Of a stretch of 64,000 bases of DNA, positions 1 through 12,840 are shown piece by piece. Position 1 is the first letter of the stretch. Every line of letters begins with the position of its first letter. A program made the translations under genes and the position numbers. A model generated the notes under the pieces. That model was not told where the DNA came from and did not search any database. It saw only the letters and a program-made list of their open reading frames with translations. Source of the stretch: Actinomadura sp. NBRC 104412 (GTDB lineage Bacteria; Actinomycetota; Actinomycetes; Streptosporangiales; Streptosporangiaceae); NCBI RefSeq assembly GCF_030269515.1, contig NZ_BSTM01000031.1, forward strand, positions 18,202-82,201. Reading direction: 5' to 3'.

Positions 1-464
1 GCGGCCAGGCAGGTCAGGTGGGCGGTCTGGCACCCGGGGACGACGGCGAACGAGGCGTCCCCCGGCAGGCCGAGAAGGTCGGCGAGCCAGGCGCCGACCA
101 CCTCCTCCGCGACGGCGGCGGCCGGACCGCACACGTACGGCCCGGGGCACTGGTCCCAGACGGAGGTGAGCCAGTCGGCCGCGACGGCGGCGGGCAGCGC
201 CCCGCCGATCACGAATCCGAAGTATCGTCCCGACTGGCTGCCGACCAGGCCAAGCTCGGCCTCGCGCGCCAGATCCTCCAGCACGGTGAACGGGTCGACG
301 GGCTCCTCGGGCAGCGGGCGGCCCATCCTCGACCGCAGCCCGTCGGCCGTGGCGCGGACGGACACCGGCCGTTCGCCGAGCGTGCCGAGCCATTCGGTCG
401 CGATCTCCGCCGTCCTGGCCAGCAACTCCTTCGTACGCGTCTCCTGCGTCTCCAGCATCTTCAC
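1..464 (-). CDS. Pyridoxal-dependent decarboxylase (group II), N-terminal part, cut by window edge
   Basis: The minus-strand frame stays open to base 1, so only the first 154 residues are present. They match the N-terminal half of group II PLP-dependent decarboxylases (aromatic amino acid / DOPA decarboxylase type): GRYFGFVIGG, the segment ADWLTSVWDQ and, close to the edge, PGCQTAHLTCLAA, which resembles the family GxTANxxxLxxAR stretch that precedes the PLP site. The PLP lysine lies outside the window. The start is GTG at 464, or ATG at 458 two codons later; neither has a clear ribosome site. The gene is divergent from the AraC regulator at 519, with only about 55 bases between them, so the regulator may control it. 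The substrate cannot be told from this fragment. Confidence 0.85.
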   Translation of the reverse strand, partial: MKMLETQETRTKELLARTAEIATEWLGTLGERPVSVRATADGLRSRMGRPLPEEPVDPFTVLEDLAREAELGLVGSQSGRYFGFVIGGALPAAVAADWLTSVWDQCPGPYVCGPAAAVAEEVVGAWLADLLGLPGDASFAVVPGCQTAHLTCLA

Positions 465-518
465 GGTGGGGACGCTAGATCGAGCGTAGATATCCGGTCT
501 TGTACGGAATTGCTGTGA

Positions 519-1385
519 TTGAGTGCTGGTGTGGTGACCGGGTGGACCTCGTCCCCTGACCGGCACGGCGCCCGGATCTGGCGCGCGCCGGACCTCGGTG
601 GTGTGGAGCTGTTCAGGGCCAGCCTCACCGAGTTCTCCTTCAGCCCGCACGCGCACGAGGAGTTCTTCATCGCCCTCACCGAACGGGGCCGGGCCGCGGC
701 CGTCTACCGGGGCGGCACGCACATGGTCGGCCCAGGTGACGTGATCACGCTCAACCCGGAGGAGCCGCACGCGGGCGGCCCGCCGGCGGGCGCCGGCTGG
801 ACCTATCGCGCCCTTTACGCCGACCCCGCTCTCATGAGCGGGATCGCCGCGGACCTCGGCGCGGACGGCGGCGGGAAGCCGCCCAGGTTCGGCCGCGACC
901 TCGTCCGGGACCGGGACGTCACGGCACGCCTCCGCCATTTCCACCGGCTGGCGGAGACGCCCGTGACGGAGGCGCTCCAACGGGAGACGTATCTGGCCGA
1001 GACCCTCGTCCTGCTGGTCGGTCGGCACGGGGAGCCGCCCAGGGGACCGAGACCGGCCGGCCGGGAACATGACGCCGTTCGCTTGTGTATGGAGTATCTG
1101 CGAGCACACGCGAGGGAGAACGTCACCCTCCAGACCTTGTCCGGGCTCACGGGCCTGAGCCCGTTCCACCTGTGCCGTGTCTTCGGCAAGGCCGTAGGGA
1201 TGACGCCCCATGCGTACCTGACCCAAGCCCGGGTGAGGCGTGCCAAGGCGCTGCTCAAGATGGGACTGCCCGCGGGCGAGGTCGCCGTGGAGGCGGGCTT
1301 CTACGACCAGGCCCACCTGACCCGGCACTTCAAGCGGCTCGTCGGCCTGACCCCGGTCCGGTACGCGAGGGACGCCGCGGTCTGA
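519..1385 (+). CDS. AraC family transcriptional regulator
   Basis: This is a 288-residue DNA-binding regulator. The N-terminal part is a cupin-like AraC ligand-binding domain (HAHEEFFIALTERG, then a GDVITLNPEEPHAG segment). The C-terminal part, from about residue 185, is a double helix-turn-helix, including LTGLSPFHLCRVFGKAVGMT and the closing AGFYDQAHLTRHFKRLVGLTP, the typical AraC signature. The listed start is TTG; GTG at 531 or 534 is equally possible and would remove only four or five residues. It is divergent from the decarboxylase fragment and probably regulates that gene. The effector is unknown. Confidence 0.9.
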   Translation: MSAGVVTGWTSSPDRHGARIWRAPDLGGVELFRASLTEFSFSPHAHEEFFIALTERGRAAAVYRGGTHMVGPGDVITLNPEEPHAGGPPAGAGWTYRALYADPALMSGIAADLGADGGGKPPRFGRDLVRDRDVTARLRHFHRLAETPVTEALQRETYLAETLVLLVGRHGEPPRGPRPAGREHDAVRLCMEYLRAHARENVTLQTLSGLTGLSPFHLCRVFGKAVGMTPHAYLTQARVRRAKALLKMGLPAGEVAVEAGFYDQAHLTRHFKRLVGLTPVRYARDAAV

Positions 1386-1465
1386 TCGCTGTAGGCGAAC
1401 GGGTTCGCGGGACCGGGAACCGGAATAGCCGACTCAATCGTCCTGTTACTGAAGCCGTCAGCAAA

Positions 1466-1486
1466 CTTGAGCCGAACTGACTCAAG
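1466..1486. promoter_or_regulatory. HAIR element (HspR operator) upstream of dnaK
   Basis: The inverted repeat CTTGAGC-N7-ACTCAAG matches the actinobacterial HAIR consensus CTTGAGT-N7-ACTCAAG at 13 of 14 arm positions. A perfect TTGACA lies just downstream (1491-1496), but I see no convincing -10 box at the usual distance. The operator is about 145 bases before dnaK, and hspR is the fourth gene of the same cluster. This fits negative autoregulation of the operon by HspR with DnaK as co-repressor, as established in Streptomyces. Confidence 0.85.
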
Positions 1487-1629
1487 TGATTTGACATCAG
1501 GGATCAGGGGGCGGCACCCTGACCCACAGCAGACTCGACCGGCCGCCCTCCCGGCCTGGACGTGCGTCCGGGCAGAGGCGCCGGCCGGAGCCACATACCG
1601 CAGAACGGACCCGACGGAGGACGAGGAAC

Positions 1630-3494
<1,865 letters not shown>

Positions 3495-3498
<4 letters not shown>

Positions 3499-4217
3499 CG
3501 ACCCCTCCCACCAAGGGCGAGGGCGAGGAGCGTGAGGGACCGGTGATCCGCGACAAGCGGCGCATCGATCCCGAGACGGGCAAGGTCAGGGAGACGGCGG
3601 CCACGCCGCCGTCGCCCGGCCCGTCCGGCGGGACCGCCTCCGGCGGCGAACCGGCGAAGGAGGTCGGCGAGGAGGTGGCCGCGCTCCAGTCGCAGCTCGC
3701 CGAGCGCACCCTGGACCTGCAGCGGCTCAAGGCGGAGTACGACAACTACCGCAAGCGGGTCGAGCGGGACCGGGTCGCGGTGCGCGAGCAGGCCCTGGCC
3801 AACGTACTGAACGAACTGCTTCCCGTACTGGACGACATCGGCCGGGCACGCGACCACGGCGAACTGGTCGGCGGCTTCAAGTCGGTGGCCGAGTCGCTGG
3901 AGGCGACGACCGGCAAGCTCGGGCTCACCCGCTTCGGCGAGAAGGGCGAGCCCTTCGACCCGGTCGTGCACGAGGCGCTGATGCACGGCTACTCGGCCGA
4001 GGTGACCGAGACCAGCGTCACCGACGTGCTGCAGCCCGGCTACCGGATCGGCGAGCGCATCCTGCGGCCCGCCAGGGTCGCGGTGGCCGAGCCGGACCCG
4101 AACGCCGAGTCCGCCGCCGATGCGGAGGCCGCAGGGCCCGCGGCCGAGGCCGCGCCCGATGCGGAGGCCGCGTCCGACGGTGAGCAGGACACCGATGGGC
4201 CGAAGGGCGACGCCTGA
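3495..4217 (+). CDS. grpE: Nucleotide exchange factor GrpE
   Basis: This 240-residue cochaperone exchanges ADP for ATP on DnaK. After a disordered N-terminus comes a coiled-coil region (ALQSQLAERTLDLQRLKAEY, DNYRKRVERD), then the GrpE head with FDPVVHEALMHGYSAEV and the terminal IGERILRPARVAVAEP. The last 40 residues are an Ala/Glu/Asp-rich tail, common in actinobacterial GrpE. GTG at 3495 overlaps the dnaK stop codon (GTGA), so translation is probably coupled. Confidence 0.98.
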
Positions 4218-4283
4218 CCGGCGGAGCCCCGCACGACCCGGCGCCCGTCCCGGCGACCGCCGGTGAGGGCGGACCCTCGCGGT

Positions 4284-4310
4284 GGCCCCGCTGCCTTCCG
4301 GAGCGGGGCC
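4284..4310 (+). terminator. GC-rich hairpin between grpE and dnaJ
   Basis: The 9-base arms GGCCCCGCT (4284-4292) and AGCGGGGCC (4302-4310) are perfect complements around a 9-base loop. No T-run follows. The 176-base grpE-dnaJ gap is the longest inside the first part of the heat-shock cluster. The hairpin could cause partial termination or act as an mRNA processing or stability site. Confidence 0.4.
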
Positions 4311-4393
4311 GCCCGAGGTACAGATGAGCTGACGCCAGGCACGACCTGGACGTTTCACCATAAAGCAGTGGCACGAGCAGAGAGCGGGGCGCC

Positions 4394-5560
4394 GTGAGCA
4401 CCAAGGACTACCTGGAAAAGGACTACTACAAGGTCCTCGGTGTCGCGAAGAACGCCTCACAGGACGAGATCAAGAAGTCGTACCGCAAACTGGCCCGCAA
4501 GTACCACCCGGACGCCAACAAGGGCGACAGCGACGCCGAGGACCGTTTCAAGGAGGTGTCCGAAGCCTACGACGTCCTGTCGGACGAGAAGCGCCGCAAG
4601 GAGTACGACGCGGTCCGCGCGATGCCGCGGGGGTTCCGCGGCGGCCAGCAGGGCGGCTTCGGGTTCGACCTGGGGGACCTCTTCGGACAGTCCGGGACCG
4701 GAGGCGTGGGCGGCGCGGGCGACCGGATCGGCGACCTGTTCGGCGGCCTGTTCGGTCGCGGCGGAGCCGGTACCCGCACGGCCGGTGCCCGCAGGGGCCG
4801 CCGGGGCGCGGACGTGGAGACCGAGGTGACGCTGTCGTTCGGCCGGGCCATGAACGGCGTGACGGTGCCGCTCAAGCTGACCAGCGAGGCCGCGTGCCCG
4901 AGCTGCCGCGGCACCGGGGCCAGGACGGGCACGGTGCCGCGGGTCTGCCCGAACTGCGAGGGCACCGGGCACGAGACCCGCAACCTGGGCAGTTTCGGCT
5001 TCCAGGAGCCGTGCCGGGAGTGCCGCGGCCGCGGGCTCGTCGTGGACGACCCCTGCCCGACCTGCCACGGCAGTGGCCGCGCGACCGGCACCCGTACCAT
5101 CCAGGCCCGGATCCCCGCGGGCGTCGCCGACGGCCAGAAGATCCGGCTCAAGGGCAAGGGCGCTCCGGGCGAGAACGGCGGCCCGGCCGGCGACCTGTAC
5201 GTGGACATCAAGGTGAAGCCGCACCCGGTGTTCGGCCGTGACCGCGACAACCTGACTTTGACCGTCCCGGTGACGTTCCCGGAGGCGGCGCTCGGCGCCG
5301 AGATCAAGGTGCCGACGTTCCAGGGGCAGCCGGTGACCCTGCGGCTGCCGGAGGGCACGCCGAACGGCCGCACGTTCCGCGTCCGCGGCCGTGGCGCGAC
5401 CCGCCGCGACGGCACCAAGGGCGACCTGCTGGTGACGGTGGACGTGCAGGTGCCGCAGAAGGTCGACGACCAGACCCGCGAGGCCCTGGAGCGGCTGCGC
5501 GCGAGCGGGGCGGGGGACGACCTGCGCAGCGAGCTGCTGGCCAAGGCACGGGAGGAGTGA
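4394..5560 (+). CDS. dnaJ: Chaperone protein DnaJ (Hsp40)
   Basis: This is a 388-residue type I J-protein. The J domain holds the catalytic HPD at residues 38-40. A Gly/Phe-rich linker (RGGQQGGFGFDLGDLFG) follows. Four CxxCxGxG zinc repeats lie at about residues 168-231 (CPSCRGTG, CPNCEGTG, CRECRGRG, CPTCHGSG), then the C-terminal substrate-binding domains. It stimulates DnaK ATP hydrolysis. GTG at 4394 gives the normal MSTKDYLEKDYYKVLGV start. It is followed by hspR after a 66-base spacer that carries a dispersed repeat. Confidence 0.98.
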   Translation: MSTKDYLEKDYYKVLGVAKNASQDEIKKSYRKLARKYHPDANKGDSDAEDRFKEVSEAYDVLSDEKRRKEYDAVRAMPRGFRGGQQGGFGFDLGDLFGQSGTGGVGGAGDRIGDLFGGLFGRGGAGTRTAGARRGRRGADVETEVTLSFGRAMNGVTVPLKLTSEAACPSCRGTGARTGTVPRVCPNCEGTGHETRNLGSFGFQEPCRECRGRGLVVDDPCPTCHGSGRATGTRTIQARIPAGVADGQKIRLKGKGAPGENGGPAGDLYVDIKVKPHPVFGRDRDNLTLTVPVTFPEAALGAEIKVPTFQGQPVTLRLPEGTPNGRTFRVRGRGATRRDGTKGDLLVTVDVQVPQKVDDQTREALERLRASGAGDDLRSELLAKAREE

Positions 5561-5583
5561 GGGCGTGATGCCGAAGGCTCTTG

Positions 5584-5615
5584 CCGGGGGGTCTGGGGGG
5601 TCGTCTCCCCAGAAA
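5584..5615. repeat. Dispersed G/C-run palindromic repeat, copy between dnaJ and hspR
   Basis: The stretch reads CCGGGGGGTCTGGGGGGTCG followed by TCTCCCCAGAAA. On the opposite strand it matches, with about two differences, the repeat unit found three times at 39051-39275. It ends 11 bases before the hspR ATG. The G-run/C-run arms can fold into a hairpin. See the repeat findings. Confidence 0.7.
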
Positions 5616-5626
5616 GGTAGGCAGTC

Positions 5627-6094
5627 ATGAACGCTGATCCGTTCGGCGACGACACCCCGGTCTACGTGATCTCGGTGGCGGCGCAGCTTTCGGGGCTGCA
5701 CCCGCAGACGCTGCGCACCTACGACCGGATGGGACTGGTGTCGCCCGGCCGCGCCGCGGGCCGTGGCCGTCGTTACTCGATGCGGGACATCGTGATGCTC
5801 CGCGAGATCCAGCGGCTCTCCCAGGAAGAGGGCATCAACCTGTCCGGCATCAAGCACATCCTGGAGCTCCAGCGCGAGAACGTCATGCTGCGCGAGCAAC
5901 TGGCCAAGGCGCACGCCGCGCTGGAGGACCTGGCCAACGAGCTGGAGTCCACCCGGGCCGTGGCGGCGCGGCTGGCGCAGCAGCGTCGGCGGGGCGAGGC
6001 CCCGGAGGCCGCGTCCGGCGCTCCGGGCGGCGATCTGGTGCCGATCCGCCACACCAGCGTCGTGGTGTGGCAGGAGAGGCGCGGCAAGGATTGA
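5627..6094 (+). CDS. hspR: Heat-shock repressor HspR (MerR family)
   Basis: This 155-residue autoregulator of the dnaK operon starts with a MerR-type helix-turn-helix (VYVISVAAQLSGLHPQTLRT, YDRMGLVSPGR, RRYSMRDIVMLREIQ). The next segment, LSQEEGINLSGIKHILELQ, is the HspR signature, and a leucine-rich coiled coil follows up to about residue 110. The C-terminal tail ends in Lys-Asp. In actinobacteria HspR binds HAIR sites with DnaK as co-repressor; the candidate site is at 1466-1486. An AGGTAGGC ribosome site precedes ATG. clpB follows after 16 bases. Confidence 0.97.
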   Translation: MNADPFGDDTPVYVISVAAQLSGLHPQTLRTYDRMGLVSPGRAAGRGRRYSMRDIVMLREIQRLSQEEGINLSGIKHILELQRENVMLREQLAKAHAALEDLANELESTRAVAARLAQQRRRGEAPEAASGAPGGDLVPIRHTSVVVWQERRGKD

Positions 6095-6110
6095 CGGGGG
6101 AAAAGAGAAT

Positions 6111-8714
<2,604 letters not shown>

Positions 8715-8721
8715 CCCCGAA

Positions 8722-8756
8722 GCAAGGCGGGGCGGCCTGGGGCCGCCCCGCCTTGC
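8722..8756 (+). terminator. Strong stem-loop terminator after clpB
   Basis: A perfect 15-base stem (left arm 8722-8736, right arm 8742-8756) closes a 5-base loop. The core arms are AAGGCGGGGCGGC and GCCGCCCCGCCTT. It begins 8 bases after the clpB stop and lies before the end of the convergent small ORF at 8763, so it may serve both strands. The T-run is weak, as is usual in GC-rich actinobacteria. Confidence 0.85.
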
Positions 8757-8762
8757 CTTGCG

Positions 8763-8945
8763 TCAGGCGATGGAGGTCTCCCGGACCCCCTGCTGGACGT
8801 CCACGGCCACCAGCGCGGGCGGCACGTGCACGAACGCCTGGTGACGCCTGCCGGCGACCGTGACCTTGAAGTCGGGCGTGTAAGCGTCGGCCACGATCCC
8901 GTCGTACTCGTGCCGGACGACGCCCCAGTAGATGCCTTCGGACAC
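8763..8945 (-). CDS. Small hypothetical protein
   Basis: This is a 60-residue frame whose codons almost all end in G or C, the pattern of real genes here. I do not recognise the product (MSEGIYWGVVRHEYDGIVAD at the N-terminus, HVPPALVAVDV near the C-terminus). No membrane segment or metal motif is visible. GTG at 8945 is the likely start. There is no clear ribosome site, but TTGACA (minus strand, about 8988-8993) lies some 40 bases upstream, so a short-leader transcript is possible. It ends next to the clpB terminator. Confidence 0.5.
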   Translation of the reverse strand: MSEGIYWGVVRHEYDGIVADAYTPDFKVTVAGRRHQAFVHVPPALVAVDVQQGVRETSIA

Positions 8946-9110
8946 CGAGGCCGCGCCTACGGTCGTTCCGGGGCCGGGAGTGTCAAGGACAGGACACTTC
9001 GAGCGACCGTCCCGAGCCCGGACCGGGCCATGGAGCGGCCGGTCGGCGGCATCGACGAACAGCGAAGATGCGGGGCGGCGCCACTATCTGAGACGGCGCG
9101 CCCCGGCGGC

Positions 9111-10364
9111 TTAGAACCAGGTTCTGATCAGGTCGACGATTACGGGATGGGTCGCGTCCGCGTCGTCCACCACCGGGATCAGGTTCCACTTGTCGCAGGC
9201 GGTGCACGGATGCGACAAGCCGAGCCGCACGACCTCACCCACCTCGGCCTGGGAGCCGCGCAGGTAGGCATGCTGGTCGTTGAGGGCGGTGATGCGTGCC
9301 TCCGCCGTCGGTTGCGCGCCCCTGCCGCGGACGAATTGCGGCATGGGCATGTCCTCGTCGAACGGGAGGTCGCGCTTGCCCGCGTCCAGCAACGCCAGTC
9401 CCGGTTCGGGACGGGACACCACGCGCGCCCACCCGTGCATCGCCGGCCTGAACCGGTCCGGGCCTGGGAGGGTGCGGGCGAACGGGGATATCTGCCGGTA
9501 GAAGCCGTCGTCGTGGATGATGTACGCGCCCGACCGCAGCACCACCGTTGCGTCCAGCCCGCCCAGCGCGTCCACGACCTGGTCGAAGTACGAGCTGCCG
9601 CCCGCCGTCACCACCGGCTCGTCCGTCTCGTACGAGAGCCGCCCGTACAGGTCGGCCAGCCGCCGCAGGTAGGTGTCGACCGCGGCCAGCCCTTCGCTGG
9701 ACGAGTCATGCGCGAGCGCACCCTCGTAACCGGCGGTGCCCACCAGCCGTAGCGTCGCGGCCTTGCGGACGGCCTCTGCCACGGTGACGGCGTCGTTCTC
9801 ATCCCGGACGCCGGTTCGTCCATGAGGGCCGCCGAGTTCCACGCACACATCGACCACCCGCTGCGCGCGCGCAGTGCGCAGCGCCTCGTCCATCAACTCC
9901 ACGGAACGGACCGAATCCACCCAGCACAGGAAGTCGAACTCCGGCTCCTTTTCGAGTTCGCCCGCCAGCCATGCCAGGCCCGCCTCGTCCAGCAGCGAGT
10001 TGGCCAGCAGGACGCGGCGCACCTTGAACGCCCGCGCCACCCGCACCTGAGGCAGGTTCGCAACGGTGATGCCCCAGGCGCCCGCGTCAAGTTGCCGCAG
10101 CCATAGCTGCGGGGCCATCGTCGTCTTGCCGTGCGGGGCGAGTTCCACCCCGGCCTCGCGCGTCCAGTCGGCCATCAGGCGCACGTTGTGGTTGAGCGCG
10201 CTCTCGTCGAACGTCAGCAGGGGAGTGCCGAACTCGTCCAAGGGCCGGTGTGCGCGCACGTAGTCCCGGACGGTGCTTCCGTAAGCGGACGCGGGTATCG
10301 CCTTGAAACGCCAGTCGAGAACCTCGTCGCCCAGCGCGTCCACCGCGTCCCTGTCGATGCCCAT
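9111..10364 (-). CDS. Amino acid deaminase / D-threonine aldolase-like PLP enzyme
   Basis: This 417-residue enzyme has the alanine-racemase-type PLP barrel followed by a C-terminal metal-binding domain, as in D-threonine aldolase, D-serine dehydratase (DSD1) and related amino acid deaminases. The PLP lysine is in ELAPHGKTTMAPQLW near residue 80. The phosphate-binding region is around VTAGGSSYFD, and the zinc-type motif LSHPCTACDKWNLIP lies near the C-terminus. Substrate specificity cannot be read from sequence. ATG at 10364 gives the full domain. It is divergent from the polysaccharide deacetylase, with about 130 bases between them. Confidence 0.88.
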   Translation of the reverse strand: MGIDRDAVDALGDEVLDWRFKAIPASAYGSTVRDYVRAHRPLDEFGTPLLTFDESALNHNVRLMADWTREAGVELAPHGKTTMAPQLWLRQLDAGAWGITVANLPQVRVARAFKVRRVLLANSLLDEAGLAWLAGELEKEPEFDFLCWVDSVRSVELMDEALRTARAQRVVDVCVELGGPHGRTGVRDENDAVTVAEAVRKAATLRLVGTAGYEGALAHDSSSEGLAAVDTYLRRLADLYGRLSYETDEPVVTAGGSSYFDQVVDALGGLDATVVLRSGAYIIHDDGFYRQISPFARTLPGPDRFRPAMHGWARVVSRPEPGLALLDAGKRDLPFDEDMPMPQFVRGRGAQPTAEARITALNDQHAYLRGSQAEVGEVVRLGLSHPCTACDKWNLIPVVDDADATHPVIVDLIRTWF

Positions 10365-10493
10365 ATGATCTCCCTACCACTTCCGACGATCGCCAAGCCG
10401 TCCCGTCGCCACCACCCCTCGGTCCACCGGCGTCGGGGCCGATTATGATCACTTCCGTCACAATCACCCCGCTCGCACCGATACCGTTCTGAT

Positions 10494-11360
10494 GTGCGGC
10501 TGAACCCCTTCGATCTCCGCTTGGACCCCTCTGACCTGCGGCTGGACCGTTCGGAACTGATCACCCGCCGCAGGGCCCTCTGGTTGATGGGCGTGGGCGG
10601 CGCGGCGCTTCTGGCGGCCGACGCGGCGGCGCCGTCCCGCGCCGGGATGGCCGACCAGACGCGCTTCGTCGTGCGCCCGGCCACCCACGCGACGCCGCCC
10701 CGGCGGCCCAAGCCCCGCCCCGCGTCCTGGACGCCCGCACGGCTCGCCGCGACGACGCCGAAGAAGCCCATCAGCGACCTCCGGCAGCTCGTCCCGCCGC
10801 CGCCCGGCGAATCGATCGCGCTCACCCTCGACGACGGCCCCGACCCCCGGTGGACCCCGCGGATCCTGGACCTGCTGGACGAACACGGCGTACGCGCCAC
10901 GTTCTTCACCATCGGCGCGCAGGTCAAGCGGTATCCCAAGATCACGCGGCGGATCGTGGACGCCGGGCACCAGATCTGCAACCACACCATGAACCACCCG
11001 ATCTCCTTCAGGGGGATGTCCAGGAAGCGGCTGGAGACGGAGATCGGCGAGGCGCACGACCGGATCGCGCAGGTCTCCGGGGTGGTCCCCACGTTCTTCC
11101 GCGCCCCCGGCGGCAACTGGACGCCCCGGGTGCTCGACGTCGTCGCCGAACACGGCATGCTGCCGCTGGACTGGGCGGTGGACCCCCGCGACTGGTCCCG
11201 CCCGGGGGTCGGCCGCATCCGGAAGGCGCTGCTCAAATGCGAGGCCGGGAACATCCTGCTCGTCCACGACGGCGGCGGTGACCGGTCCCAGACGCTGAAG
11301 GCTTTGCGGTACGTCATCCCGGAGCTCAAGAAACGCGGTATGACCTTCGTCTCCCTTTGA
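10494..11360 (+). CDS. Secreted polysaccharide deacetylase (NodB domain)
   Basis: This 288-residue protein probably removes acetyl groups from a cell-wall or other N-acetylated glycan outside the membrane. A twin-arginine-like export signal (ITRRRALWLMGVGGAALLAA, residues 23-42) follows an odd N-terminus in which DLRLDPS/DLRLDRS is repeated. The NodB domain has TLDDGPDP (Asp113/Asp114), the metal motif HTMNH (His164, His168) and FRAPGGNW (Arg203), then LDWAVDPRDW and ILLVHDGGGDR. GTG at 10494 is the start used; no strong ribosome site is visible. It is divergent from the PLP enzyme. Confidence 0.9.
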   Translation: MRLNPFDLRLDPSDLRLDRSELITRRRALWLMGVGGAALLAADAAAPSRAGMADQTRFVVRPATHATPPRRPKPRPASWTPARLAATTPKKPISDLRQLVPPPPGESIALTLDDGPDPRWTPRILDLLDEHGVRATFFTIGAQVKRYPKITRRIVDAGHQICNHTMNHPISFRGMSRKRLETEIGEAHDRIAQVSGVVPTFFRAPGGNWTPRVLDVVAEHGMLPLDWAVDPRDWSRPGVGRIRKALLKCEAGNILLVHDGGGDRSQTLKALRYVIPELKKRGMTFVSL

Positions 11361-11507
11361 CCGTTCTCGCGTGCGATGGTGGAGCCAGGGGGCGTGGCCG
11401 GGAGGTGTAGCTGGCTACACCCCCATTGGGGATGAAGGCACACTGCGCACGCCGGGGATCGGCCGAAGACTGGACTCCGTGATCCCAGGCGACGTGCGGA
11501 GGAACCG

Positions 11508-12830
11508 GTGGTAGGCGACATGACGCGGGAAGACCGGCGGACCTGGCTGGACACGCGGGCACGGGCCCCGTGGCGCGGCTTCCGGCTGTGGCTGCTCTCG
11601 TTCCCCACGATGGCCGTGGTCGCCTGGATGAACACCGCCGTGTCGATGATCAGCATCGGGCTGGGCATCCCGATGATGCCCTCCGCCGTGAGGCTCCAGC
11701 GCCGGATGACCAACGTCTACCGCGACCGGATCGGCGAATGGACCGGCCGCCGCATCGAACGTCCCTACCTGTCGCACGAGAAGGACCCGCGCTTCGCCAC
11801 CATGAGCCGCGCGCAGCGGTGCTTCATGCGGGCCGTCTCCGACCCGGCCACCTGGCGGGACTACTCGTTCCTGATGTGCGAGCCGATCGTGGCCATCTTC
11901 ACCTGCGCGCTGCCGTTCCTCCTCATCGTGTACGGGGTGTGGGGATGGATGCTGTCGATGTGGGCCGGGGCCGTGCTCGGCGACATCGGCGCCCAGGACT
12001 GGTACGCGATGATCCCGATCAGCCAGGACTACACGCAGCAGCCCGAGCGGGTCGTCGGCACCGCCGTCCTCGGCACCCTCTTCATCGCGATCGGCTTCCT
12101 GATCGGGCCCGCGATGCTCGACTACCACGCCCGGTGGGCCCGCTGGCTGCTCGGCCCGACCGAGAAGGCGAGGCTGGCGCTGCGCGTCCAGCACCTGACC
12201 GAGACCCGGCACGACGCCGTGGACGCCTCCGCCGCCGAGCTGCGCCGCATCGAGCGGGACCTGCACGACGGCGCCCAGGCCCGGCTCGTCGCGATGGGCA
12301 TGAGCCTCGGCGCGATCGAGCACCTGCTCGACAAGGACCCGGAGAAGGCCCGGCTGCTGCTCGCCGAGACCCGCGCGTCGTCCGCCAAGGCCCTCGCCGA
12401 GCTGCGCGACCTCGTCCGCGGCATCCACCCGCCCGTACTGGCCGACCGCGGCGTCGGGGACGCCGTCAAGGCGCTCGCGCTCGACCACCCGCTGCCGGTG
12501 GAGGTGACCGTCGAGCTTCCGGGACGTCCCGAAGCGCCGGTGGAGTCCGCCGTCTACTTCGCGGTCTGCGAGATGCTGACCAACGCCGCCAAGCACTCCG
12601 GCGCCCGGCGCGTGTGGGTGGAGCTCACGCACAACGACGGCACCCTCCGCGCCACCGTCACCGACGACGGGCAGGGCGGCGCCTCTCTGGAGGCCGGTAC
12701 GGGGCTGCGCGGCGTCGAACGCCGGATCGGTACCTTCGACGGTGTCCTGGCCCTGAGCTCCCCGCCCGGCGGCCCCACCATCGTCACCCTGGAGGTTCCG
12801 TGCGACCTGCGTACCACGTCCCACCCGTGA
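11508..12830 (+). CDS. Membrane sensor histidine kinase, NarL-partner type (HisKA_3)
   Basis: This 440-residue kinase has hydrophobic membrane segments at about residues 20-60 and 120-205 (PIVAIFTCALPFLLIVYGVW and others), forming the sensor part. The phospho-acceptor His253 sits in ERDLHDGAQARLVAMGMSLG. The ATPase domain contains EMLTNAAKHSGARRVWVEL and VTDDGQGGA, ending with LRGVERRIGTFDG. GTG at 11508 has a good GCGGAGGAACC site. The response regulator follows 10 bases after the stop, so the two form a two-component system. The stimulus is unknown. Confidence 0.95.
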   Translation: MVGDMTREDRRTWLDTRARAPWRGFRLWLLSFPTMAVVAWMNTAVSMISIGLGIPMMPSAVRLQRRMTNVYRDRIGEWTGRRIERPYLSHEKDPRFATMSRAQRCFMRAVSDPATWRDYSFLMCEPIVAIFTCALPFLLIVYGVWGWMLSMWAGAVLGDIGAQDWYAMIPISQDYTQQPERVVGTAVLGTLFIAIGFLIGPAMLDYHARWARWLLGPTEKARLALRVQHLTETRHDAVDASAAELRRIERDLHDGAQARLVAMGMSLGAIEHLLDKDPEKARLLLAETRASSAKALAELRDLVRGIHPPVLADRGVGDAVKALALDHPLPVEVTVELPGRPEAPVESAVYFAVCEMLTNAAKHSGARRVWVELTHNDGTLRATVTDDGQGGASLEAGTGLRGVERRIGTFDGVLALSSPPGGPTIVTLEVPCDLRTTSHP

Positions 12831-12840
12831 GCTGCCGCTG

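Noticed and set aside
1491..1519. TTGACA as -35 of a dnaK promoter
   Set aside because: No acceptable -10 at 16-18 bases; kept only as a note beside the HAIR site.
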